The notes: a model not told the origin generated them from the letters alone. A DNA stretch of 26,315 nucleotides from DASRPD01 sp035646535 (GCA_035646535.1 DASRPD010000062.1:1-26315), one strand, 5' to 3'. Positions 7,691 to 15,983 are shown, numbered from the stretch's first letter. Numbers and translations are program-made.

Positions 7691-7720
7691 TTGACACTTA
7701 TTGAATCAGACAAATACAAT
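7691..7720 (+). promoter_or_regulatory. Strong sigma-70-type promoter for gntR-acn-mmpL, leaderless
   Basis: TTGACA (7691-7696), an 18-bp spacer and TACAAT (7715-7720) give a near-consensus promoter, unusually AT-rich for this window. The expected start point, 7-8 nt after the -10, falls on GTG 7728, so the mRNA should be leaderless. TATTG (7699-7703) and CAATA (7717-7721) form a perfect inverted repeat across the spacer and -10. This is a plausible site for autorepression by the GntR protein. Confidence 0.75.
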
Positions 7721-7727
7721 ACAGGTT

Positions 7728-8432
7728 GTGCGCTACCTCGACGTTGCCGAGCAGCTCCGCTCCCGCATCGCGGCCGGGTCGACCGGCGCGCTGGCCAGCG
7801 AAGCGACCCTCGGCGCTGAGCTCGGTGTCAGCCGGGTCACCGTTCGGCGGGCGCTCGAGCTGCTCCGTGACGAGGGAATCGTGCACAGCCGCCGGGGCGC
7901 AGGCTGGTTCGTGGCCGTGGATCCGGTCCATCAGCGGCTCGGTCGAGTCACGACGGTCGAGGCCGCGCTCGAAGCCGCCGGCGCGCAGCCGGGTCGACGC
8001 GTCCTCGAGTTCGGCTTCGAAGCCGCGCCACCGGACGTTGTCAAGATCCTCGGGATCGCCGCCGACGAGCAGGTGCTGCGCGTGACTCGCCTCAACCTCG
8101 CCGACGACGAGCCGTTCGCGCTCGTCACGGTGTGGGTGCCGACGTCGGTCGGCGCGCACCTGAGTCGCACCGATGTCGAGCGGTCGACGTTCACCGACCT
8201 GCTCCCGCTCCACGGTGTCGAGCCCGGTCGCATCAATCAGACCATCGCTGCGGCCGAGGCCGATCGCATCGACGCGACTCGGCTCGGTGTCCCCGCCGGC
8301 TCGCCGGTCCTTGCCTGTCGGAGGGTCACCTACGATCGGGCCGGACCCGCGGTGATGGTGTCGGACCATCGCTACGCTGCCCATCGCACCGCATTCGAAG
8401 TCGAGTTCTCCCCGGGAGGAAGTCATGGCTGA
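7728..8432 (+). CDS. GntR family (HutC/UTRA type) transcriptional regulator
   Basis: 234 aa. N-terminal winged helix domain (about residues 1-65) with the GntR pattern ASEATLGAELGVSRVTVRRALELLRDEGIV and wing SRRGAGWFV, then a UTRA ligand-binding domain (about 75-230) typical of the HutC subfamily. The UTRA ligand cannot be read from sequence; the acn gene next door suggests a citrate-cycle metabolite, which is inference. GTG 7728 is preferred over the TTG at 7701, since TTG 7701 lies inside the promoter between -35 and -10. The last 8 nt overlap acn, so regulator and enzyme form one operon. Confidence 0.88.
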   Translation: MRYLDVAEQLRSRIAAGSTGALASEATLGAELGVSRVTVRRALELLRDEGIVHSRRGAGWFVAVDPVHQRLGRVTTVEAALEAAGAQPGRRVLEFGFEAAPPDVVKILGIAADEQVLRVTRLNLADDEPFALVTVWVPTSVGAHLSRTDVERSTFTDLLPLHGVEPGRINQTIAAAEADRIDATRLGVPAGSPVLACRRVTYDRAGPAVMVSDHRYAAHRTAFEVEFSPGGSHG

Positions 8433-10677
8433 GCCCGTCGGCCCGACCACGCCGATCGACCTCATCGAGCGCGTGTACGCGCGCTACGCCGAGGCGACGA
8501 CGGTCGCCCGCCAACGCTTGGGGCGCCCCATCACGTTCGCCGAGAAGGTGCTGTTCGCCCACGCCGACGATCCGTTCACGATCGGGTTGCGCCGCGGCGT
8601 CGACTACGGCGACTACCGGCCCGACCGGGTCGCGATGCAGGACGCGACCGCGCAGATGGCCCTGTTGCAGTTCATGCTCGCCCGGCTACCGAGCGTGGCC
8701 GTGCCCACGACGGTGCACTGCGACCACCTCATCCAGGCGCGCCTGGGCGCCGAGGCCGACATGGCCGAGGCGCTGGACGAGCACGCCGAGGTCTATGACT
8801 TCCTGCGGAGTGTCGCGGCGAAGTACGGCAGCGGGTTCTGGAAGCCCGGTTCGGGCATCATCCACCAGGTCGTCCTCGAGCAGTACGCGTTCCCGGGCGG
8901 GATGATGCTCGGTACCGACAGTCACACCCCCAATGCCGGGGGTCTCGGCATGGTCGCGATCGGGGTCGGCGGGGCCGACGCGGTCGACGTGATGGCGGGC
9001 TGGCCGTTCAACACGCGTGTGCCCAAGGTCATCGGCGTTCGGCTCACGGGTTCGCTCACGGGTTGGGCTTCCGCCAAGGACGTCATCCTCAAGGTCGCGG
9101 GCATCCTCACGGTCAAGGGCGGCACCGGCGCGATCGTGGAGTATTTCGGGCCCGGTACCGAGTCCATCGCCGCGACGGGCAAGGCGACGATCTGCAACAT
9201 GGGCGCAGAGATCGGGGCGACCTGCTCGTTGTTCCCCTACGACCCGCGTTCCGCCGCGTACCTCGAGGCGACCGGGCGCGAGGCGGTCGCCGCGCTCGCC
9301 GACGCTCACGCGGAGTTCCTCCGGCGTGACCCTGAGGTGGATGCCGCACCGGAGGATTTCTACGACCGGGTCATCGACGTCGATCTCAGCGAGCTCGAGC
9401 CCCATCTCGTCGGACCCCACACTCCGGACCTGGACCGGCCGATCTCGGAGGTCAAGGCGGCAGTCGAGGCGGAGGGCTACCCGGCCGAGATCTCCTACGC
9501 GCTCGTCGGCTCGTGCACCAACTCGTCGTACGAGGACATCGGACGGGCCGCGCACGTTGCCCGTCAGGCGAAGGCCGCGGGCCGGCGCGTGCGGTCTCCG
9601 TTGCTCATCACCCCCGGATCCGAGCAGGTGCGGGCGACGATCGAGCGTGATGGGTTGCTTGCCGATCTCGAGGCGATCGGCGCAACCGTGCTCGCCAACG
9701 CGTGCGGCCCGTGCATCGGCCAATGGAAGCGTGACGACATCGAGATGGGCGAGCGCAACACGATCGTCAGCTCGTTCAACCGGAACTTCCCGCGCCGCAA
9801 CGATGGCAACGCCGAGACGCTGTCGTTCATCGGTTCGCCCGAGACGGTGGTCGGGCTCGCGCTGGTTGGCCGGCTCGACGTGGACTTCCGCGACGACTTC
9901 GATCCTCCGGTCGCCGACGAGCTTCCCGCGAAGGGCTTCGACCCGGGCGAGTCCGGGTTCATTCCTCCCTCGGAGGACCCGTCGAGCATCGACATCGTGG
10001 TGAAGCCCGGATCGGAGCGGCTCGAAGTGCTCACGCCGTTCCCCGCCTGGGACGGTGCCGACGTCACCGGACTGCGGGTGCTGGTCAAGGCGACGGGCAC
10101 GTGCACGACCGACCACATCTCACCGGCCGGTCAATGGCTGCGCTACCGGGGTCATCTCACCAACATCTCGGCCAACCTGTTCATCGGGGCGAACAACGCG
10201 TTCGCGCTGTCGGAGTCGGGCCAGGGTGTCGACGTGCGTGACGGCTCCGTCGTGTCGTTGCCGGACCTCGCCCAGGCCTACAAGATGGCCGGGATCGACT
10301 GGGTTGCGGTCGGCGACGAGAACTACGGCGAAGGCTCCTCCCGCGAGCACGCAGCCATGGAGCCGCGCTTCATGGGTGGTCGGGCGGTGATCGTCCGGTC
10401 GTTCGCCAGGATCCACGAAGCCAATCTCAAGAAGCAGGGCGTGCTGGCGCTGACGTTCGCCGACCCGAACGACTATGAGCGGGTTCTCGTCGACGACACG
10501 ATCGACATCGTGGGGCTTTCCGAGCTGGCTCCCGGCAATCCGGTCAAGGTCGTCATCCGTCACGCCGATGGCTCCACCGACGAAGTGGGTACGACCCACA
10601 CAATGTCGGAGGAGCACATCGCGTGGTTCAAGGCGGGCTCGGCACTGAATCTTCTGGCCGGTCAACAGAGCGGCTGA
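8425..10677 (+). CDS. Aconitate hydratase, mitochondrial-type
   Basis: 750 aa; interconverts citrate and isocitrate in the cytoplasm with a 4Fe-4S cluster. Cluster ligands: Cys364 (GSCTNSSYED), Cys427 and Cys430 (NACGPCIGQW). Active-site segments: TVHCDH (about 93-98), GTDSHTPNAGGLGM (about 168-181), RNFPRRNDGN, and the swivel-domain GEGSSREHAA (about 636-645). The N-terminal 30 residues and the overall length match mitochondrial ACO2-type enzymes (about 750-780 aa). The actinobacterial AcnA is longer (about 900-940 aa) and of the IRP1 type, so this is an uncommon form for the phylum. The ATG has GGGAGGAAG just upstream and overlaps gntR. The 3' end overlaps the transporter gene by 55 nt. Confidence 0.95.
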   Translation: MAEPVGPTTPIDLIERVYARYAEATTVARQRLGRPITFAEKVLFAHADDPFTIGLRRGVDYGDYRPDRVAMQDATAQMALLQFMLARLPSVAVPTTVHCDHLIQARLGAEADMAEALDEHAEVYDFLRSVAAKYGSGFWKPGSGIIHQVVLEQYAFPGGMMLGTDSHTPNAGGLGMVAIGVGGADAVDVMAGWPFNTRVPKVIGVRLTGSLTGWASAKDVILKVAGILTVKGGTGAIVEYFGPGTESIAATGKATICNMGAEIGATCSLFPYDPRSAAYLEATGREAVAALADAHAEFLRRDPEVDAAPEDFYDRVIDVDLSELEPHLVGPHTPDLDRPISEVKAAVEAEGYPAEISYALVGSCTNSSYEDIGRAAHVARQAKAAGRRVRSPLLITPGSEQVRATIERDGLLADLEAIGATVLANACGPCIGQWKRDDIEMGERNTIVSSFNRNFPRRNDGNAETLSFIGSPETVVGLALVGRLDVDFRDDFDPPVADELPAKGFDPGESGFIPPSEDPSSIDIVVKPGSERLEVLTPFPAWDGADVTGLRVLVKATGTCTTDHISPAGQWLRYRGHLTNISANLFIGANNAFALSESGQGVDVRDGSVVSLPDLAQAYKMAGIDWVAVGDENYGEGSSREHAAMEPRFMGGRAVIVRSFARIHEANLKKQGVLALTFADPNDYERVLVDDTIDIVGLSELAPGNPVKVVIRHADGSTDEVGTTHTMSEEHIAWFKAGSALNLLAGQQSG

Positions 10678-12899
10678 ATCTGCTCGGCCGGCTCGGCCGT
10701 GGCGCGGCCCGCCGTCGTTGGTGGGTCATCGGTGTCTGGCTGTTGGCGATCTTCGGGGTCGTCGTCGCCAACCAGCGCGTCGGCGGCCAGTTCCGGGACA
10801 CGTTCTCCATCCCGGGTACCGACTCACAGCGCGCGGTGGATCTGCTCGATCGTCGATTCCCCGAACAGAACTTGCCGACGGCCTCGCTCGTGGTCGTGAC
10901 TCGATCCGGTGCACTGCCCGCGACGGTGACGGCGGACCTTGCGGCCGCGGTCGCCAAGCTTCCCGAGGTCGCGTCGGTGGCCAAGCCCGAGGTCTCGAAG
11001 TCGGGTGACATCGCTACGCTCACGGTGACCTACTCCCAGGCGATCGGGACGCTCGGCGAAGACACGTTCGACCGGCTCGACGACGCGGCCCAAGGCGTCG
11101 TGCGCTCGGAACCGGACGTACGGATCGAGTACGGCGGCGCGATCGCCGACACGTTCGACCACCAGTCATCGGCGTCGGACTACTCCGAGGAGATCGGCCT
11201 CGCCGCCGCGCTCGTGATCATGGTCGTGTCGTTCGGGGCGTTCGTCGCTGCGCTGCTGCCGCTGGCCATTGCCCTCGTCGGTGTGGCCGTGGCTCGCACG
11301 CTGCTCCAGCTCCTGGCCGGGGTCTTCACGATCGGCACGGTCGCGCCCCTGCTCGGCAGCATGATCGGGCTCGGTGTCGGTATCGACTACTCGCTGTTCA
11401 TCGTCACGCGCTACCGCCAGAACCGCGCCGCCGGCTACGACGTCGGCGCGAGCATCGGGCGCGCCATGGCCACCTCGGGCGCGGCGGTGCTGTTCGCGGG
11501 GATGACGGTCTGTCTCGCGCTCGCCGGACTCGCGTTCACCGGGATTCCCTACGTCGCGATGCTGGGCTTCTCCGCCGGGCTGTTCGTCGCGGTGATGGTG
11601 GTGGCCGCGCTCACGCTGTTGCCCGCGCTGATCGGGGTGAGCGGCGGGCGGATCAAGCCGCGCGACGTCTCCGCGAGCACATTCTGGCGCCGTTGGTCAC
11701 ACGGCGTGGCGAGACGACCGTGGACGTGCGTCATCGTCTCGGTCATCGTGTTGCTCACCCTCGCCGCGCCCGTGCTGAGCATGCAGCTCGGCTTTGCCGA
11801 CGACGGTGACGATCCCAAGAGCCTCACGATGCGACGGGCCTACGATCTCATCGCCGAAGGGTTCGGCCCCGGGGCCAACGGGCCGCTGCTCGTCGCGGTC
11901 AGCCTGCCGAAACCGACGCCGGCGGCGGTGGGCGGCGAGCTGGAGGCGGCGGAGACGCTTGTCCAACGGCTCGGAGCGGAGCCGGGAGTGGTCTCGGTGA
12001 CCGGTCCGATCCCCAACCGGGCGCTCGACGCCGCGGTGATCCTCGTGCAGCCCCGCGGGGCACCCAACGCGGCCTCGACCCAGGAGCTCGTGCGGCGCCT
12101 GCGCGTCGACGTCATTCCCGACGCGACCCGCGCCACGCCACTCGCCGGCGAAGTCTTCGTCGGTGGTGAGACCGCCGAGCTCATCGACCTCACCGACCGA
12201 GTCAACTCGCGATTGATCTGGTGCATCGGGTTTGTCGTCATGGCCGCGTTCGTCCTGTTGCTCATCGTGTTCCGCTCGGTGTTCGTGCCGCTCAAGGCCG
12301 CGGTCATGAACCTGTTGTCGATCGGCGCGGCCTACGGCGTCGTCGTCGCGGTGTTCCAGTGGGGGTGGGGGCGCAGCCTGATCGGGCTCCACCAGGAGGT
12401 CCCCATCGAGTCCTTCGTGCCCCTCATGATGTTCGCCATCCTCTTCGGGCTCTCGATGGACTACGAGGTCTTCCTCCTGTCGAGGATTCGCGAGGAGTTC
12501 GTCCGCACGGGCGACAACCGGGAGAGCGTCGCGACCGGGCTCACCGCGACCGCCCGAGTGATCACGTCCGCCGCGCTCATCATGATCGCGGTGTTCCTGT
12601 CCTTCCTGGCCAGTGACCAGCCCGTCGTCAAGATGATGGGCCTCGGCCTCGCGGTCGCGGTGCTGGTCGACGCCACCCTCGTTCGGCTCGTGCTCGTGCC
12701 CGCCACGATGGAGTTGCTCGGCAAGGCCAATTGGTGGTTCCCGAAGGTCCTCGACCGAATCGTGCCCCACGTCAACATCGACGCGCCGCTGAGCACGGCC
12801 GTCGAGCCACCGGAGGCATCTTCGGGACAGGGCGAGGAACGCCCGTCCGCTCCGGGAGAGCTCGCACCGCCACCTGATCGCGAACCCGTCCGTCGCTGA
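10623..12899 (+). CDS. MMPL/RND family membrane transporter
   Basis: 758 aa with two MMPL halves: membrane segment 1 at about residues 33-50, an outer loop, a cluster of five segments at about 188-340, a segment at about 367-388, a second outer loop and a final cluster at about 535-695. Family motifs GLGVGIDYSLFIVTRYRQN (about 248-266) and GLSMDYEVFLLSRIREEF (about 607-624) hold the Asp-Tyr pairs used in proton transfer. MMPL proteins export lipids, hopanoids or drugs with proton influx; the substrate is not readable here. GTG 10623 is the only plausible start in frame before the first span. It lies inside acn, with GGAGGAG (10608-10614) 8 nt upstream. The tail after about 715 is Pro/Glu-rich. 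Confidence 0.9.
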   Translation: MVQGGLGTESSGRSTERLNLLGRLGRGAARRRWWVIGVWLLAIFGVVVANQRVGGQFRDTFSIPGTDSQRAVDLLDRRFPEQNLPTASLVVVTRSGALPATVTADLAAAVAKLPEVASVAKPEVSKSGDIATLTVTYSQAIGTLGEDTFDRLDDAAQGVVRSEPDVRIEYGGAIADTFDHQSSASDYSEEIGLAAALVIMVVSFGAFVAALLPLAIALVGVAVARTLLQLLAGVFTIGTVAPLLGSMIGLGVGIDYSLFIVTRYRQNRAAGYDVGASIGRAMATSGAAVLFAGMTVCLALAGLAFTGIPYVAMLGFSAGLFVAVMVVAALTLLPALIGVSGGRIKPRDVSASTFWRRWSHGVARRPWTCVIVSVIVLLTLAAPVLSMQLGFADDGDDPKSLTMRRAYDLIAEGFGPGANGPLLVAVSLPKPTPAAVGGELEAAETLVQRLGAEPGVVSVTGPIPNRALDAAVILVQPRGAPNAASTQELVRRLRVDVIPDATRATPLAGEVFVGGETAELIDLTDRVNSRLIWCIGFVVMAAFVLLLIVFRSVFVPLKAAVMNLLSIGAAYGVVVAVFQWGWGRSLIGLHQEVPIESFVPLMMFAILFGLSMDYEVFLLSRIREEFVRTGDNRESVATGLTATARVITSAALIMIAVFLSFLASDQPVVKMMGLGLAVAVLVDATLVRLVLVPATMELLGKANWWFPKVLDRIVPHVNIDAPLSTAVEPPEASSGQGEERPSAPGELAPPPDREPVRR

Positions 12900-12902
12900 G
12901 AA

Positions 12903-12929
12903 GACCCCGCCCGGTCAGCGATCGGGGTC
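12903..12929. terminator. Possible bidirectional terminator between mmpL and the radical SAM gene
   Basis: GACCCCG (12903-12909) and CGGGGTC (12923-12929) form a perfect 7-bp stem with a 13-nt loop between two convergent genes. It overlaps the last codons of the radical SAM gene and has no T-tract, so it may be weak or Rho-independent only in part. Confidence 0.4.
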
Positions 12930-14174
12930 CGCGAGCGCGAGCTGCGCCCCGGTGGGCTCGGCACAGCAGAACCACGGTTCGCTGAGATGCGGTCGCTCGG
13001 CTTCTGATCTCGGCACGGGAGCGAGTCCGAGACACTCGCGCACCGCCGCGTAGTCGCCGCCCCGCTCCACGAGCTCGGCGATGCGGTGCTGCAACGGGTC
13101 GAGCGGAGACGTCCAGCGGTACGACAGCCGCTCGGGGTCCCACGCCAGCGGGTCGAGGTGGCCCAGGAGCAGAGAGCCTCGGGGTAGGAGGAGCCGGATC
13201 GAGTACTGCACGGGATCGACGTTGGGGACGAGATCGTGCGCCGCGACGAACTCGACGATGTCGCAAATGTCGTCGACGGTCGACCACGGAGTGAACGGGA
13301 GCCATGAGGGCCGTACTTCGATCCCCTGCGCGCGCAAGACCTCGACCGCCCGACTCGCGTCGGCGGCCGTGTGGTGCTTGTCGAGTCGGTCGAGGATCGT
13401 GTCGTTCACGCTCTCGAATGCGGACACGACGAACAGGCAGCCGGCGTCGGCGAGCTCGGCCCAGGCGTCCGCGTGGGCCAGCACGTGCTCGACCTTCACC
13501 GTGCAGTCGAAGGTGATGTCCGGGAACGCCGCGTGGAAGGCGCGCGCCACCCGCCGGGCGTGATGGGGCCCGTTGAGAAAGTCAGGATCGACGAACGTGA
13601 TGTGCCGGGCACCCTGGTCGACCTGTTGGGCAACATCGGCGAGCACGGCGTCGACCGCGGTGATCCGAATCCGACCGTCGAACACCACAGGGACCGGGCA
13701 GTGCCGGCACCGGTGCACGCAACCTGCCGACGCCTCCGTCGCGCCGGCGAGACGCGTCGTCCCGTCGATCACCAGCCCCGCGTACTCGTTGAGGCCGGGC
13801 AGGAGATCTCGCGCCGGGAGCGCCGGCGCGACCACGGCGCCGGGGTCGTCTTCGACCCAGCGCACGAGAGCTGTCCGGGCATCACGGTCGTCGAGCGCGG
13901 TCGCGACGTCGGAGCACATCGCCGCGTACAGGCCGTAGCACGCGACCGGACCGTCGATGCGTCCGGCGAGGTCGCGCGCCAGTCGCGCCGCGGTGTGCAT
14001 CGGAACGGAGAACGCCACTCGGTCTGCCCACCCGGCGACGGCCGGGTCCCACGGCTCGACCGCGAGGTCGAGCGCCCGCACGTCGTGGCCCCGGGCGGCC
14101 AACGCGCCCGCGGGATGGGCCACGCCGAGCGGTTGATGGCCGAGCTCGTAGGTGGAGACGAGGAGCACCTTCAC
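12915..14174 (-). CDS. CCAEP-tail radical SAM protein
   Basis: 419 aa. Residues 1-145 form a Rossmann-like N-terminal domain (MKVLLVSTYELGHQPLG...) of the sort placed before radical SAM domains in B12-binding relatives. The radical SAM motif follows as GCVHRCRHC, with Cys152, Cys156 and Cys159 binding the 4Fe-4S cluster that cleaves S-adenosylmethionine. The C-terminus holds EPWFCCAEPTG with Cys403-Cys404, which matches the family I know as CUAEP/CCAEP-tail radical SAM (seleno)proteins, where some members have selenocysteine in the second position. Here both codons are ordinary Cys (TGC TGT), so no Sec insertion is needed. The reaction is unknown. The GTG start overlaps the stop of the upstream ATP-grasp gene by 4 nt, so the two are translated together. 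Confidence 0.88.
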   Translation of the reverse strand: MKVLLVSTYELGHQPLGVAHPAGALAARGHDVRALDLAVEPWDPAVAGWADRVAFSVPMHTAARLARDLAGRIDGPVACYGLYAAMCSDVATALDDRDARTALVRWVEDDPGAVVAPALPARDLLPGLNEYAGLVIDGTTRLAGATEASAGCVHRCRHCPVPVVFDGRIRITAVDAVLADVAQQVDQGARHITFVDPDFLNGPHHARRVARAFHAAFPDITFDCTVKVEHVLAHADAWAELADAGCLFVVSAFESVNDTILDRLDKHHTAADASRAVEVLRAQGIEVRPSWLPFTPWSTVDDICDIVEFVAAHDLVPNVDPVQYSIRLLLPRGSLLLGHLDPLAWDPERLSYRWTSPLDPLQHRIAELVERGGDYAAVRECLGLAPVPRSEAERPHLSEPWFCCAEPTGAQLALADPDR

Positions 14175-15337
14175 GTGACGACGATATCCAGTTGCGCGTA
14201 GCCGGCCCGCATCGCCGCTTCGACCGCCTCGGGCGTCGCCGCCCGCGCGAACAGGAAGCCGAGGTAGCGATCACCCTCGGGGAGCGGCGCGACTGCGCGA
14301 CCGATCGGGATCGTGATCTCGAGGCCGATGATGCTCGGCACGGCGCGGGCCGCGTCCTGCCCGGCAATGGCGCTGAGCGTTCCGGCGCGGGGAATCGGGA
14401 GCATCATCACGCCCGCGGCGTCCTGCTCTCGTCGGAGATCGTCGAGTGGACGACCGAGCGCGTGGGCCAGGATCACCGCCTCGAGCGAGATCCCCGCGCC
14501 GAATCGCAACGTGCGCGCGCAGAGCCCGCCGATCGAACGTGCCGCGATCTCCAGGACGGCGATGCGGTCTCCGTCGATCCGGAGCTCGGCGTGGATCGGG
14601 CCCTCGGAAAGACCGAGCGCTTCGGTCGCGCGGGCGACGATCGCGCTGACCCGTGCGACCGTCGCGGGAGGCAGGCGGGTCGGCGTGACGTAGATCGTCT
14701 CCTCGAAATACGGCCCGACGAGCGGATCGGGCTTGTCGAAGATCGCCAGCACCCCGAGCCGGCCCCGTTCCAGGAGTCCCTCGAGCGCGATCTCGTCACC
14801 GGGCACGTACTCCTCGACGATGATCCCGCCGTCGGTGATGCGGGCCACTCGCTCGATCGCGGCGTCACGCTCGGCGCCGGAGTCGGCTCGGATCACCCCG
14901 CGACTCGCCGACGCACCGGTCGGCTTCACCACCACGGGCAGCCGGACCGGGTGGTCGGGCGCGAACACCGGCTGGGGCACACCGGCGGTCGCGAAAGCCC
15001 TTCGCATCGCGAGCTTGTCCTGGGTCCTCGCGACGGCATCGGGAGGGTTGTGGGCAAAGCCGAGACGCGCCGCCGCAGCGGCCGCGACGCGCGTGCCCAC
15101 GTCGTCGACGGCGAGCACCGCGTCGAGCGGATGGCGCCGGTGGAGCTCTTCGATGACGCGCACGGACCCTTCGACATCGTCGAGAGCCAGCACTGCGGCG
15201 CGGTCACCCATCGACGCTGCGAGCGTCTGGCGTACGTCGGATCCGATCACGACCTCCGTGCCGAGATCGTGGGCGGCAGCCAGAAAGTCAGCGGCCCGGT
15301 AGGTCGAGGACGGCACGATGACAAGGACCCGCGACAT
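14171..15337 (-). CDS. ATP-grasp domain enzyme
   Basis: 388 aa. Order: N-terminal pre-ATP-grasp domain (1-105), ATP-grasp domain (about 106-300) and a C-terminal domain. The ATP-binding part shows LPVVVKPTGASASRGV (133-148, with Lys138 and the glycine/serine-rich loop), EEYVPGDEIALEG (175-187) and the metal-binding strand IHAELRI...AVLEIAARSIGG (248-271, Glu251 and Glu263). These enzymes join a carboxylate, as an acyl-phosphate, to an amine or thiol. The sequence is closest in style to the amino acid and peptide ligase group (carnosine synthase/L-amino acid ligase-like), but the substrate is unknown. It is the first gene of a two-gene operon with the radical SAM gene. ATG 15337 lies only 17 nt from the divergent nfuA-like start. 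Confidence 0.85.
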   Translation of the reverse strand: MSRVLVIVPSSTYRAADFLAAAHDLGTEVVIGSDVRQTLAASMGDRAAVLALDDVEGSVRVIEELHRRHPLDAVLAVDDVGTRVAAAAAARLGFAHNPPDAVARTQDKLAMRRAFATAGVPQPVFAPDHPVRLPVVVKPTGASASRGVIRADSGAERDAAIERVARITDGGIIVEEYVPGDEIALEGLLERGRLGVLAIFDKPDPLVGPYFEETIYVTPTRLPPATVARVSAIVARATEALGLSEGPIHAELRIDGDRIAVLEIAARSIGGLCARTLRFGAGISLEAVILAHALGRPLDDLRREQDAAGVMMLPIPRAGTLSAIAGQDAARAVPSIIGLEITIPIGRAVAPLPEGDRYLGFLFARAATPEAVEAAMRAGYAQLDIVVT

Positions 15338-15354
15338 GCCCCTATCATGTACCC
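15318..15354. promoter_or_regulatory. Overlapping divergent promoters of the ATP-grasp and nfuA-like genes
   Basis: Only 17 nt (15338-15354) separate the two start codons. Plus strand: ATGACA (15318-15323) as -35, a 19-bp spacer and TATCAT (15343-15348) as -10; six nt later is ATG 15355. Minus strand: CATGAT (15349 to 15344), six nt before ATG 15337. The two -10 hexamers share five base pairs, so RNA polymerase should not occupy both at once. Both mRNAs would be leaderless. Confidence 0.55.
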
Positions 15355-15975
15355 ATGACTGACGCGACCGTTCTCACCCTCACCGATGCCGCGCGGGCGA
15401 AAGTCCTCGAGGTCCGCGCCGCCGAGCAGGAACCTGATGACCTGGCGCTCTGGCTCGAGGTGAGCGGAGTCCAGGGGGCCAGCTTCACCTACGACATGTA
15501 CTTCCGTCGGTTCGACGAGGCCGCCCCCGACGACGTTGTGGTTGCTCATGACGATCTCGCGGTTGTCGTGCCGTTGGCCCACGTCGAGAAGGTCAAGGGC
15601 TCCACGCTCGACCTCCAGGGTGGCGGCATAGTGCTGCAGAACCCCAACAGCCCGGCGCCGCCCCCGGCGGCCGCGTCGCGGCCCCAAGGTGACCTCAGCG
15701 GTTCGGTCGCCCAGGCGGTGCTGTCGGTGCTCGAGACGGAGATCAACCCGGCGATCGCCGCGCATGGCGGTATCGCCGAGCTCGTCGCGATCGAGGAGCC
15801 GATCGCCTACTTGCGGCTCGGTGGCGGCTGCCAGGGCTGTGGGCTCGCGGCGGTGACGCTCAGCGAGGGGATCGAGGTCGCGATCGTCGAGGCGGTGGCC
15901 GCGATCACCGAGGTCGTCGATGTGACCGATCACGCCGAGGGCGCGAATCCCTATTTCGAGTCGGCGAAGAAGTAG
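15355..15975 (+). CDS. NfuA-like Fe-S cluster carrier
   Basis: 206 aa. Residues 5-97 resemble a degenerate A-type (HesB/IscA) scaffold domain that has lost its cysteines. A Pro/Ala linker (98-112) leads to a NifU C-terminal domain (about 115-190) with GGGCQGCGLAAVTL, where Cys159 and Cys162 (CxxC) bind a 4Fe-4S cluster across a homodimer. This two-domain order is that of NfuA, which delivers clusters to enzymes such as aconitase and lipoyl synthase. A leaderless start at ATG 15355 is supported by the -10 hexamer six nt upstream. It converges on the DUF169 gene with an 8-nt gap. Confidence 0.9.
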   Translation: MTDATVLTLTDAARAKVLEVRAAEQEPDDLALWLEVSGVQGASFTYDMYFRRFDEAAPDDVVVAHDDLAVVVPLAHVEKVKGSTLDLQGGGIVLQNPNSPAPPPAAASRPQGDLSGSVAQAVLSVLETEINPAIAAHGGIAELVAIEEPIAYLRLGGGCQGCGLAAVTLSEGIEVAIVEAVAAITEVVDVTDHAEGANPYFESAKK

Positions 15976-15983
15976 ACCAGCGC

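Noticed and set aside
8686..10116. 476-codon open frame antisense to aconitase
   Set aside because: No domain, composition typical of a shadow frame, and the plus strand is a full aconitase.
12954..12968. Selenocysteine in the radical SAM tail
   Set aside because: Both codons are ordinary Cys codons (TGC TGT), so no in-frame TGA readthrough is needed.
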